Below are positions 16,995 to 24,979 of a stretch of DNA of 39,807 nucleotides, one piece after another. Each line of letters opens with the position of its first letter. Position 1 is the first letter of the stretch. Below the pieces are notes generated by a model. That model did not search any database and was not told the DNA's origin. It saw only the letters and a list, made by a program, of their open reading frames with translations. Origin of the DNA: Listeria fleischmannii subsp. fleischmannii LU2006-1 (GTDB lineage Bacteria > Bacillota > Bacilli > Lactobacillales > Listeriaceae); NCBI RefSeq assembly GCF_000344175.1, contig NZ_ALWW01000027.1, forward strand, positions 1 to 39,807, read 5' to 3'. A program made the position numbers and the translations under genes.

Positions 16995-17669
16995 TTATTT
17001 GTAAGCATAGTAGTAATAATTACTCTTTTTCTCTGAAACTCCATTTAACACTGTGCCAATAATAGGCGTTCGTGTCATTCCAATTTGTTCTACTGCTTGT
17101 TTAATTCGGTCCTTCAGTGTTACCCCGTAGCGAACTGCTAAAATTACACCATCTACTTCTTGAGCAATTACTAGCGCATCTGACACGATAGTAACAGGTG
17201 GCGTATCAATGATAATCAAATCGTATTCCTGCTTCAATTCTTCCAAAATGAGAGTCATTTTATTAGAACTGAGCATCTCATTAGGATTTGGAGGAATCGC
17301 TCCACTTGTTAAGATAGAGAGATTAGGAACCTCTGTATTTTGACAAGCTTCATGTAAATCAATTTGATCCGTTAAAACACTAGATAACCCACAAAACATA
17401 TTTTTTGAAAAAGTTTTATGCACAGTTGGTTTTCTTAAATCCCCATCAATCAGTAATGTCTTTTTGCCTTGTTGGGCGTATACAATCGCCAGGTTCGCCG
17501 CAATTGTCGATTTTCCGCTTCCTACCTCTGGAGATGTGACTAAAATCGTCTGAAAAGCTGAATCAATGGCTGAAAAATCAATACTCGTACGAATTGTTTT
17601 AAATTGCTCACTAACCGGAGAAGTTGGATTTTTATAGGCAATTAATTGTTTACGGCTTGTTTTTTTCAT
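16995..17669 (-). CDS. CpsD/CapB-like tyrosine kinase (BY-kinase, EPS-1)
   Basis: A 224-aa cytoplasmic ATPase/kinase that works with a CpsC-type membrane activator. Walker A SPEVGSGKST (about 46-55), Walker A' LLIDGDLRKPT (about 72-82) and LIIIDTPPVTIVSD are intact, as is the Tyr cluster at the C-terminus (NYYYYAYK) that is autophosphorylated in this family. The short form without its own membrane domain is normal for Gram-positives. The start at ATG 17669 has GGAGAGGAG upstream. It overlaps the CpsC gene by 20 nt. Role: cycling phosphorylation that regulates polymer length and export. Confidence 0.92.
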   Translation of the reverse strand: MKKTSRKQLIAYKNPTSPVSEQFKTIRTSIDFSAIDSAFQTILVTSPEVGSGKSTIAANLAIVYAQQGKKTLLIDGDLRKPTVHKTFSKNMFCGLSSVLTDQIDLHEACQNTEVPNLSILTSGAIPPNPNEMLSSNKMTLILEELKQEYDLIIIDTPPVTIVSDALVIAQEVDGVILAVRYGVTLKDRIKQAVEQIGMTRTPIIGTVLNGVSEKKSNYYYYAYK

Positions 17670-18378
17670 CTTGGTTCTCCTCTCCTTCCATAGGTATACT
17701 CTCATCTTGACTAAATTCATTAACTGTTCCTAGTAAAGTTAAGCCAAATTTATTTTGTAAATCATCCACATTCTTAATCGTTCTATCAAAAATCATTTGG
17801 ATAAATACAATTAGAAAACCGATAAAGATTCCGATAAAGGCCGATAATGCGAGCATCAAACTTTTATGCGGTTTAATTGGCCCTTGCCCATTCACATATT
17901 TCGCATTAGAAAGTATCGTTACATTATCCACTTTCATAATTTTCGGTATTTCTTTTGTAAATACTTCTGCAGTTTTATTCGCAATTTCCGTTGTTACGCG
18001 TGGGTCCGGATATTCGACTGCGATTTCTAAGATTTGTGAGTTCGAATTGTTGCTCACTTGGATGGCTTCCATTAATTCTGCGTCACTATATTTATTGTTT
18101 AATTCTTTTTTAACCTCTGTAATAATACGCGGGCTTGTCACAATCGCACTATAGGTATCGACCAGTTGCAAATTCGCTTGCACCTCTTGCGCTTGAATGT
18201 TTTGGCTATTCACAGTTTGATTGACAAGCACTTGTGTTTTACTTTGATAAATGGGGGTGGCGATGAACCATAAATAAATACTCATCACAAACACAGATAC
18301 CGCAAAGGCAATAATCAGGTACCATTTATTTTTTACAATCGTCGTATAGATTCCTTTTAAATCGATAATGTCCTCCAT
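17650..18378 (-). CDS. CpsC/Wzz-type chain-length regulator (EPS-1)
   Basis: A 242-aa polysaccharide co-polymerase. Membrane helix 1 is at about residues 19-37 (WYLIIAFAVSVFVMSIYLWF). An extracytoplasmic loop follows, with NQTVNSQNIQAQEVQANLQL and VDTYSAIVTSPRII, then the proline-rich IKPHKSLMLALSAFIG entering helix 2 (about 178-200). The short cytoplasmic tail would activate the CpsD-like kinase. The C-terminus is rich in Glu, Asp and Lys. ATG at 18378 with TAGGAGA upstream; 23 nt after wecC. Confidence 0.9.
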   Translation of the reverse strand: MEDIIDLKGIYTTIVKNKWYLIIAFAVSVFVMSIYLWFIATPIYQSKTQVLVNQTVNSQNIQAQEVQANLQLVDTYSAIVTSPRIITEVKKELNNKYSDAELMEAIQVSNNSNSQILEIAVEYPDPRVTTEIANKTAEVFTKEIPKIMKVDNVTILSNAKYVNGQGPIKPHKSLMLALSAFIGIFIGFLIVFIQMIFDRTIKNVDDLQNKFGLTLLGTVNEFSQDESIPMEGEENQDEKNKP

Positions 18379-18401
18379 ATATTCTCCTACTCTATTCTTT
18401 A

Positions 18402-19682
18402 TTAAAGTGAAGAGACTTTCTGTGCCTCATTTAACCACGCGATATTACCAAGAGATGTATATTTATCCAGTTTCAGTTCGCTTGGGAAAACATTCTTTGT
18501 ATCAAACACATACAACTGTTTCATTTCTGACAAGTCTTCTTCTACTATTTTTTTAAATTCATTGTGATCTGATAAAACTAATAATAAGTCGCTATCACGT
18601 GTTGCTTCTTTAAAATCTTTTTCAATCCAATCTCTATCCACATGTGGGTCAAAGATGCTAATCTGATAAGCTCCGTCCTCAATCAGCTTGTGTGCAATTT
18701 CGAGTGCGGGACTTTCACGAATGTCGTCCACATTTCCTTTATAAGTGACACCTAAAACGGTGATTTTTTTCCCATGAATGTGTGCCATTAGTTCTTTGGT
18801 TTTATCAAAAACAAAGTCTGGCATCGATGTGTTAATCGCACGCGCCGTTTGAATGAGCGGTGTCGTCTCCGGTGTGCTGGCCACGATGAAGTACGGGTCA
18901 ACGGCTAGACAATGTCCGCCCACTCCTGGCCCCGGTGAATGAATGTTTACGCGTGGATGTTTGTTTGCCATTTCGATTACTTCAAGCGCGTCAATGTTTA
19001 AATCATCACCAATTTTTACAAGTTCATTGGCAAGCGCAATATTCACATCACGGTACGTATTTTCCATTAACTTAGAAAGTTCCGCAGCGGAGGCAGATGA
19101 TGCAATGAGTTCGCCTTCAACAAAAATGCTATAGATTTTCTTTCCAGCTTCTGTACAAAGATCCGTAACCCCACCTATAATCCGGTTATTATATTTCAAC
19201 TCATGTAAAATCTTCCCTGGTAAAACCCGCTCTGGGCAATGCACTAAGAAAATATCTTTTCCGATAGTAAAACCGGCTTCTTCGATAAGTGGCTTGACTA
19301 CGTCTTCCGTCGTCCTCGGCGCAATCGTAGACTCCACAATCACCGTATTGCCTTTTTCTAAAAACGGCAGTACCGATTTAACACCATCAATGACATAGGT
19401 TAAATCACAACTTTTATAATCATCATCTTTATTTGGCGTAGGTACTGCAATAATAAACGCATCCGCCGCTTCCACTTGAGTTTGTGCCTTAAACCGGCCC
19501 GCTTCAATCGCTTTTTGAAGTTCCGCTTCAAGACCCGGCTCCTCTAAATGAACATGACCTTTATTTAATGTTTCAATCACATCTTCTTTAATATCCACAC
19601 CAATCACATCTTGTTCGTGATTGGCAAACATAATCGCGGTTGGCAAACCGATGTATCCTAATCCAATTGTTACAATTTTCAT
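18402..19682 (-). CDS. wecC: UDP-N-acetyl-D-mannosamine dehydrogenase
   Basis: A 426-aa nucleotide-sugar dehydrogenase that oxidises UDP-ManNAc twice with NAD+ to UDP-ManNAcA. Rossmann motif GLGYIGLPTA at residues 7-16; VPTPNKDD; STIAPRTTED; the catalytic Cys258 in PGPGVGGHCLAVDPYF; and KHPRVNIHSPGPG, which is the WecC-type rather than UDP-glucose dehydrogenase-type sequence. The supplier of UDP-ManNAc (a 2-epimerase, WecB/MnaA) is not in this window and may be the teichoic-acid housekeeping enzyme. ATG at 19682, RBS GAGGGTG; 19 nt after the lipoprotein gene, so cotranscribed. A dehydrogenase of a different subfamily is found in EPS-2. Confidence 0.88.
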   Translation of the reverse strand: MKIVTIGLGYIGLPTAIMFANHEQDVIGVDIKEDVIETLNKGHVHLEEPGLEAELQKAIEAGRFKAQTQVEAADAFIIAVPTPNKDDDYKSCDLTYVIDGVKSVLPFLEKGNTVIVESTIAPRTTEDVVKPLIEEAGFTIGKDIFLVHCPERVLPGKILHELKYNNRIIGGVTDLCTEAGKKIYSIFVEGELIASSASAAELSKLMENTYRDVNIALANELVKIGDDLNIDALEVIEMANKHPRVNIHSPGPGVGGHCLAVDPYFIVASTPETTPLIQTARAINTSMPDFVFDKTKELMAHIHGKKITVLGVTYKGNVDDIRESPALEIAHKLIEDGAYQISIFDPHVDRDWIEKDFKEATRDSDLLLVLSDHNEFKKIVEEDLSEMKQLYVFDTKNVFPSELKLDKYTSLGNIAWLNEAQKVSSL

Positions 19683-19701
19683 TCTGACACCCTCATCTCA
19701 T

Positions 19702-20193
19702 TTATTTTTCTTTTACATCCCAACTTGCAAGTACTTTTTCGCCAGGAATATATTGCAATTCTGAAGCTGTTACATTGCTATCAACTGTAAAGTAAAGTTT
19801 TCCTTTTAATGATTTACCATTTTCGATTGTGTCACCGAAAGAATCGTATGCATAATCAGGGTCAACTTTTTTGCCATCACTTGTTTTAAGTGCGAATTCA
19901 ATGGAACCCATTCCAACTTCACTGTTAGAAATATTAGTACCAGTTACTTCAAAACTGTAGACTTTTTTGTTTGGTGTACCATTTTTATCCGTTGCATTTG
20001 TAACTTTGCTACTATCTAATGTAATTTCTAACCCATTTGTAGTAGCAATCGTATTATCTTGTTTTGTTACGGCTACCGTTTTATTTTCATTCGTTTTAGA
20101 AGATTCTTTTTTTGTATCTGCGTCGTTTGACGTGGAACATGCGCCTAATGCGATTAATAACATAGCAGAAAATATTACCATTAATTTTTTCAT
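19702..20193 (-). CDS. DUF4352-like lipoprotein (EPS-1)
   Basis: A 163-aa lipoprotein. The signal peptide MKKLMVIFSAMLLIALGAC ends in a lipobox with Cys19; a Lys/Glu/Thr-rich linker then leads to an immunoglobulin-like beta domain (about 50-163). Conserved features are YSFEVTGTNIS, YDSFGDTIENGKSLKGKLYF and a C-terminal SWDVKEK. The arrangement fits the DUF4352/Telurite-resistance lipoprotein group. Its function is unknown. The protein at 29843-30352 shares the YDSFGD block and overall fold, and also opens an EPS locus, so a role in polymer surface retention or assembly is worth considering. RBS AAAGGAG. Confidence 0.78.
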   Translation of the reverse strand: MKKLMVIFSAMLLIALGACSTSNDADTKKESSKTNENKTVAVTKQDNTIATTNGLEITLDSSKVTNATDKNGTPNKKVYSFEVTGTNISNSEVGMGSIEFALKTSDGKKVDPDYAYDSFGDTIENGKSLKGKLYFTVDSNVTASELQYIPGEKVLASWDVKEK

Positions 20194-20224
20194 TATTCTT
20201 CTCCTTTAAATTTTATAAATAGGA

Positions 20225-20261
20225 AGTTCATTAAGATATCGCTAGGATATCTTAATGAACT
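20225..20261 (-). terminator. Hairpin between the Ig-repeat gene and the EPS-1 genes
   Basis: A 16-bp perfect stem (20225-20240 with 20246-20261) and 5-nt loop, 12 nt after the stop of the Ig-repeat gene. On the minus strand the tail is CTTCCTATTTATAAAATTT, which is only weakly T-rich. It may therefore be a partial terminator or mRNA-stabilising end, giving high Ig-protein expression and lower readthrough into the polysaccharide genes. Confidence 0.65.
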
Positions 20262-20272
20262 CAGAAAACTAA

Positions 20273-22738
20273 TTATCTTACTGTAAATTCTTTAGAGTTT
20301 ACAAAGTGGTGACCTACTTCACCTTGCGTGTATGCGTAGATTCTTACTACATCACCTTTTTGTAATGTGTTGCTTGGTACATAATAGTCGAATTCTCCTG
20401 GTTTAGATTCAAAATCTCCACCCCAAGTTGGACCAGTTGCACCTGGTAACCATTCACCGTTAACAGTGATATAAGCTACTTTCATTGCAGTGCCTGTATA
20501 GGTACCTACAATGTGGTTTTTACCATCAAACTCTACAGAAGTAAATTCACCATTTGTATCTACTGCAGATTTTGCAACAACTGTATCTTCATCTAGATAG
20601 TTCATGTTAGCAAATACTGTAGAATCATATGCCTGAATTGTTACTTTAGAACCAGCTTTAATAGTTGAACCACCAACATAATATGAGAATGTGTGGTTAG
20701 ATTCATTTTTTTCTCCACCGTAAGTTTTATCAACGTCATCTACTACTAAATGGAATTGCTCTACGTCTCCAGTGTATGTTCCAGTAATATGTGTATCACC
20801 TTCAGTATATGGGTTAAGCTTAACTGTACCTTGTGTTGCTACAGTAGCAACTTGAACTGGTTTTTCATCTAGTTGTTTACGTGGAGCTGGGTTTATGTCA
20901 TCAAAAGCTGCTAGTTTAACATCTTGGCCAGCTTTAACTTTGTTTCCAACGTAGAAACTAAATTTGCCATCTTCAAATTCACCACCACTAGTAATATATG
21001 ACCCATTAATTTTAAGATCTGCTTGTTTCACATCGCCAGTGTAAGTTCCTGTAATATACGCGTCACCAACTGTATATTTTGCAGGTGTGATAGTTCCTTG
21101 TGTTGCTGCTTTAGCAATTGTGAAAGAATCTCTGTCTACTTCTTTACGTGGAGATGTGCCGTAAGGAGCGTCATATGCACGTAATTCAACAACATCGTCA
21201 GCTTTTAGGTTTAATCCAGATTTCAAGTAGAAGCTAAATGGATTGCTGTCAAATGATCCACCACTATATTGATAAACACCATTTACATATAAATCAGCTG
21301 ATTTAACATCACCAGTAAATGTACCTGTAAGGTTTGCATTACCTAATTCATATTTATCTGCATCGATTTTGATAGTACCTTGTGATTCAGCAGGTTTAGA
21401 AGTTACATTGACTTTCTTTCTATCAATTTCTTTATTGTTAGAATCTAATGCTGCAAGATAAACATTATCTTTATTAGATTCGTTAATCGCACCAAATGCA
21501 TAGTGAGTGATTTTTCCATTTTCATAAGAACCACCCATAGAACCTACTTTTTCACCATTAATGTAAAGTTGCCCACGAGCAATTTCACCTGTGAAAGTAC
21601 CAGTGATATCTTTATCACCAATCGTGTAGTTTGCTGAAGTGATCTGGCCATTTTCGTTTGAAGTAGAACCATCTACAACTTTAATATCAAAACTTTCTTC
21701 GACATAACGTCCAGTTTTATCTTTAACAGAGTAAACTACTGTGAATGTTCCTGTTTTGTTGATATTAACACCATTTGATTTAACTTTTAGGTTACTTGTA
21801 ATGTTTCCATCTTCTGGATCCCAAGCACTCACACCTTTTAATGCTTCTGTATCATTCCAAGTTGAACCAATCTTGATTTCTTTAACTTTATCTTGAGCAA
21901 ATGTGATAGTTGGATCTTGGTTGTTATATCCACGGTCTAAAACCTGACGTGCAATATTTTTATCACTACCAGAAATACCGATTGTGAAATCTAAGTTTCC
22001 TAGAGAAGAACTATTTCTTCCTTTGAAGTGATACTTGCTGTCTGTTGAATCAGCAATGTGTTTATGTGTTTCATTAATTGTCTTCCCAAGATCAATCTCA
22101 ATGTTGTTGTAAATTGTTGGAACAACATTTAGTAAAGAACCTGTCCAAGATGGATTTTCAATAACGATACGGTTTTTATTTGAATCATAGCTGATTCCAT
22201 CAGCATCTACTTCATGCAAGTTACCATTAACACCGAAGTTACGGTATTGTGTAGTTGCTTTAATGTTATTGACAAATTCTTTTGTATTTGCTAATTCGCG
22301 CATTTCTTCTGGAAGCTGAATGGCTGTATAAGTTTTAGAAATTAAGTTCGCACTTACTACTGCAGTTTTAGCGTATTCTAATCTTAAAACACCTGTTGCA
22401 TCACCTTTGTCATCATATTGAATACCATCATTAACAAGCTCAGTGTCACCTTTGATTGTCAATTTACCTTTCGAAAGTAATGAAAGACTAATTCGAGGAT
22501 CAGGTGTTTCAAAACCATCTTCACCTTCTACTTGTGGAGTTGTTTGAGTTCCTGCTGTAGTGCTTTCTTTTGCTTCTGTTACTTCTTGTGTGCTTTCTAC
22601 TTTTTGTTCTACTGCTTCTTCAGAAACAGTTTTTTCTGTTGCTTCTGCTGCAAATACAGAAAGTGGGGAAGCTAACACGTTACCCACAAGAACAAGTGTT
22701 GCTGCTGCTGTTAAAAACTTATTACCTTTTTTTGACAT
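20273..22738 (-). CDS. Secreted Ig-repeat protein heading the EPS-1 operon
   Basis: An 821-aa exported protein. Sec signal peptide 1 to about 30 (cleavage near SVFA-A). Glu/Thr-rich linker about 32-78. A unique N-terminal domain about 82-270. A DUF5011-like Ig domain about 275-356 (GVSAWDPEDGNIT, GTFTVVYSVKDKTG). Then five related repeats at about 364-445, 454-543, 548-630, 637-721 and 730-821. Each repeat opens with a version of YTxGDxxITGTYTGDV and continues with a strand like ADLYVNG and a line like KAGDxVxLxAYD. There is no LPXTG, SH3, GW or LysM anchor, so it is released or held non-covalently, perhaps by polysaccharide. ATG at 22738, RBS AAAGGAG. A matrix or adhesin role is inference from context. 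Confidence 0.8.
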   Translation of the reverse strand: MSKKGNKFLTAAATLVLVGNVLASPLSVFAAEATEKTVSEEAVEQKVESTQEVTEAKESTTAGTQTTPQVEGEDGFETPDPRISLSLLSKGKLTIKGDTELVNDGIQYDDKGDATGVLRLEYAKTAVVSANLISKTYTAIQLPEEMRELANTKEFVNNIKATTQYRNFGVNGNLHEVDADGISYDSNKNRIVIENPSWTGSLLNVVPTIYNNIEIDLGKTINETHKHIADSTDSKYHFKGRNSSSLGNLDFTIGISGSDKNIARQVLDRGYNNQDPTITFAQDKVKEIKIGSTWNDTEALKGVSAWDPEDGNITSNLKVKSNGVNINKTGTFTVVYSVKDKTGRYVEESFDIKVVDGSTSNENGQITSANYTIGDKDITGTFTGEIARGQLYINGEKVGSMGGSYENGKITHYAFGAINESNKDNVYLAALDSNNKEIDRKKVNVTSKPAESQGTIKIDADKYELGNANLTGTFTGDVKSADLYVNGVYQYSGGSFDSNPFSFYLKSGLNLKADDVVELRAYDAPYGTSPRKEVDRDSFTIAKAATQGTITPAKYTVGDAYITGTYTGDVKQADLKINGSYITSGGEFEDGKFSFYVGNKVKAGQDVKLAAFDDINPAPRKQLDEKPVQVATVATQGTVKLNPYTEGDTHITGTYTGDVEQFHLVVDDVDKTYGGEKNESNHTFSYYVGGSTIKAGSKVTIQAYDSTVFANMNYLDEDTVVAKSAVDTNGEFTSVEFDGKNHIVGTYTGTAMKVAYITVNGEWLPGATGPTWGGDFESKPGEFDYYVPSNTLQKGDVVRIYAYTQGEVGHHFVNSKEFTVR

Positions 22739-23096
22739 GGTTCGTCTCCTTTATAATTGAATTTTTTTGCAAAGCCGCTCTTTTTTCGATGAATTGTTCC
22801 GCGTGGTGACTTTAAATTTCGTTTCGCATTCATCGCCTCGTCGACTCAACAGAACCTAGTATACTTCTCAAATGCACTCTAAAAAAATCAAAAAATCAAA
22901 TATAAAAATGAAATTTTTGCTCGTATAAAGTATTGCTATGACGCGATTTCATGGAAAACGTTTTCCTATTACCACAAGTTCGCATGCTTAAAAAAACAAA
23001 AATCATAATATAAAATCCTCATTTTTGTCTTTCTGATAATTTTCAGTATGTTTTAATGAAGTAACTTAATGAAGAAAAAAATTTGGGGGAAGTCAT
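22739..23096. promoter_or_regulatory. Divergent control region between the Ig-repeat/EPS-1 operon and the Mga-like gene
   Basis: 358 bp without a gene. On the minus strand TATACT (22858-22863) is a good -10 for the Ig gene, but the -35 position is only T-rich, as expected of an activator-dependent promoter. The implied leader is about 110 nt. An A/T-rich tract covers about 22880-22930. A 14-bp perfect palindrome lies at 22953-22966. Upstream of the Mga-like gene is GGGGGAAG as RBS. I found no small gene here. Confidence 0.6.
22953..22966. promoter_or_regulatory. cre-like palindrome GGAAAACGTTTTCC
   Basis: A perfect 14-bp palindrome with a central CG. It matches the CcpA cre consensus TGNAANCGNTNWCA except at the two outermost bases. 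It lies about 95 bp upstream of the Ig gene -10 and 130 bp upstream of the Mga-like start. It could be a CcpA site or the operator of another LacI-family protein. Confidence 0.45.
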
Positions 23097-24586
23097 ATGC
23101 GATTAAATTTGGATTTAATTGATGCAAGCATCGCACTTGAGTGGGAGATACTTCGAAAATTGCGACACGAAGATCGTTGGTTTTCAACAGAGGAACTAGC
23201 TACTTCTCTAAATAAAACACCCGCGTTAATTTTAAAAGCCGTAACAAGTTTGAAAGATAATTTAACCAGTTTTAAAAGCACAGAAATGGAGTTGCACACG
23301 TCCAGGGGGCGCGGAGTGTATCTCGAAATTTTGGATGATCATGTTGACATTGGCTTATTTTTAATTTTTCTTGTTGAAAATACCGTCACGTACAAATTAC
23401 TCTACAGTATTATTACTGAAACCTTTATTTCTGCTCAAAAATTTGCTTTTGAAAATTTCTTAAGCGAAACAACCGTGCGCCGTTATATTAAGAAAGTGCG
23501 TGACGCTATTGCTCCGTACGGTCTAACTTTAGCGAGAAGCAATGCTGCTATAATAGGAAAAGAAACGCAAGTCCGTTTATTTTTAAATATGGTTTTTTGG
23601 CAACTGTTTGCTGGGAAAGTTTGGCCATTTAAAAGTATTGATGAAACTCGGTTGCAATATGTCGTTAAAGAAGTTTCTACAAAAGCCAATTTGACTGTGA
23701 CGGCAATTGAGGAGCGCCAAATGGTTTTCTTTTTCGCCATTGGTATTTTAAGACGACGGTGCAATAATTTTATTCAAATGGAAGATTCTTGGCTTGAACT
23801 CACTGAAAATAATCCTACGTTTGAGCAGTTTCAACGTATTACGACTGAAACGGCCTCTACACTTGGGTCATTTCGTGGTGAAACGGCCTTTTTATATTTT
23901 TTAACAATTATTCAAAATAATAATTTGCAAACTACACCACTTTTATATGAAAATTTTCGTTTTAATCGGGAAAATCAAACGGAGCTTTTTAAAATTAATG
24001 AAAAATTTGTTGAAAAGTTTGAGTCTGATATTTATCCGATTCCAGGTGAGCAGCGGACATTGTTTACAATTCAGGCGTTCTCGCAGCATTTATTTGCGAA
24101 GCTGTTTAAGCATTTTTCCACTGATTTATTCGGAAATGCCTTTATGCCTTATAAACAAAATAATTTGCCTGAATTAAAAAAGCGGATGAATCGCTTGGTG
24201 AAGGAGCTTTGGAATGAAACGCAATCTGATATTTTTCTGGAAAGAGATTATTTAACTGCGCATTATGCCTTACTTTTAAATTCTCTGGCGCCGCTTAATA
24301 TTTTTGAGCAAAAGTTAAATTTATTGCTTGAAACGGACCAATCTTATTCAGCAAGTGAGGCGACAAAGCAACAAATTGAAGCGACTTTTATCGACCGATA
24401 TAATGTCTCCTTTATTCCGTTTGATTCTGAAAAAATCCTGATTTAATTTTGACGAACTTACCGCTTAGCGCTTACCGAAATAATCCGCATTCGAACGTCG
24501 TATCGGTGCATCGTGTTTTAGTTCCACGTGACTTTAAATTAATCGAACATCAATTAAATGAAATCAGTAAAGGCAAATATTCATAA
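23097..24586 (+). pseudogene. Mga/AtxA-like transcriptional regulator, C-terminus frameshifted
   Basis: A DNA-binding protein of the Mga family. HTH segments lie at about residues 20-60 (WFSTEELATSLNKTPALILK) and 100-145 (FLSETTVRRYIKKVRDAI). A long helical PRD/Mga middle region and a EIIB-like C-terminal region follow. The first frame stops at 24446 after 449 aa. Restoring one T in the TTT at about 24436-24438 continues as LILTNLPLSAYRNNP, then VVSVHRVLVPRDFK and EISKGKYS-stop at 24584-24586, giving about 496 aa. The missing piece is the end of the EIIB-like domain. It is divergent from the Ig/EPS-1 operon and is its obvious candidate regulator. The loss may be a real truncation or an indel error. 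Confidence 0.8.
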
Positions 24587-24674
24587 AGTGTATTCAAAAA
24601 AATTCTTTTTTGGTCATAATAATAAAAAGATAGGCTTATAATGAACTTGGAAGATTAAGAAAAGGAGCTTGAAA

Positions 24675-24914
24675 ATGGACTTTATAAACCCTTGGGATGA
24701 ACGTTTTATCTATACCATCACCTTCACTAGTAAAGCCCAACCAAAAAAGATACTCAAAAGAACTATCGTAGAAAAAGATATGCTGGATGAATCGGCCGTG
24801 TTAGAGCGTTGGTTGGAAATATTTCCAAATACGAATGTCACAGAAGTTGTTTTTTTGCGCGAAGCATTAGAGCGAAACGAACAAAAATATCGCGTATTTA
24901 AAGCAGAAGCATAA
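24675..24914 (+). CDS. Small hypothetical protein
   Basis: A 79-aa soluble protein, acidic and basic residues mixed (MDFINPWDERFIYTITF; RWLEIFPNTNVTEVVFLREA). I do not recognise the family. ATG at 24675 has AGGAG at a good distance; the TTG six bases earlier is too close to it. No signal peptide or membrane helix. It has its own terminator and is probably monocistronic. Its position next to the regulator may be incidental. Confidence 0.65.
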   Translation: MDFINPWDERFIYTITFTSKAQPKKILKRTIVEKDMLDESAVLERWLEIFPNTNVTEVVFLREALERNEQKYRVFKAEA

Positions 24915-24918
24915 AAAA

Positions 24919-24978
24919 AGCACCTGCAAATTTGCAGGTGCTCTTTATTTAAGCAACTTTCCACGAGAAGGTTGCTTT
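24919..24978 (+). terminator. Double hairpin terminator
   Basis: A perfect 24-nt palindrome (24919-24942), with A7 before it and CTTTATTT after it, directly follows the small gene. A second stem, AAGCAAC (24951-24957) with GTTGCTT (24971-24977), runs into T6 on the plus strand, just before the gabD stop. The first could serve both strands. Confidence 0.8.
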
Positions 24979-24979
24979 T

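Noticed and set aside
20273-22738. Cell-wall-anchored LPXTG adhesin
   Set aside because: The protein ends ...NSKEFTVR with no sorting motif, hydrophobic segment or charged tail.
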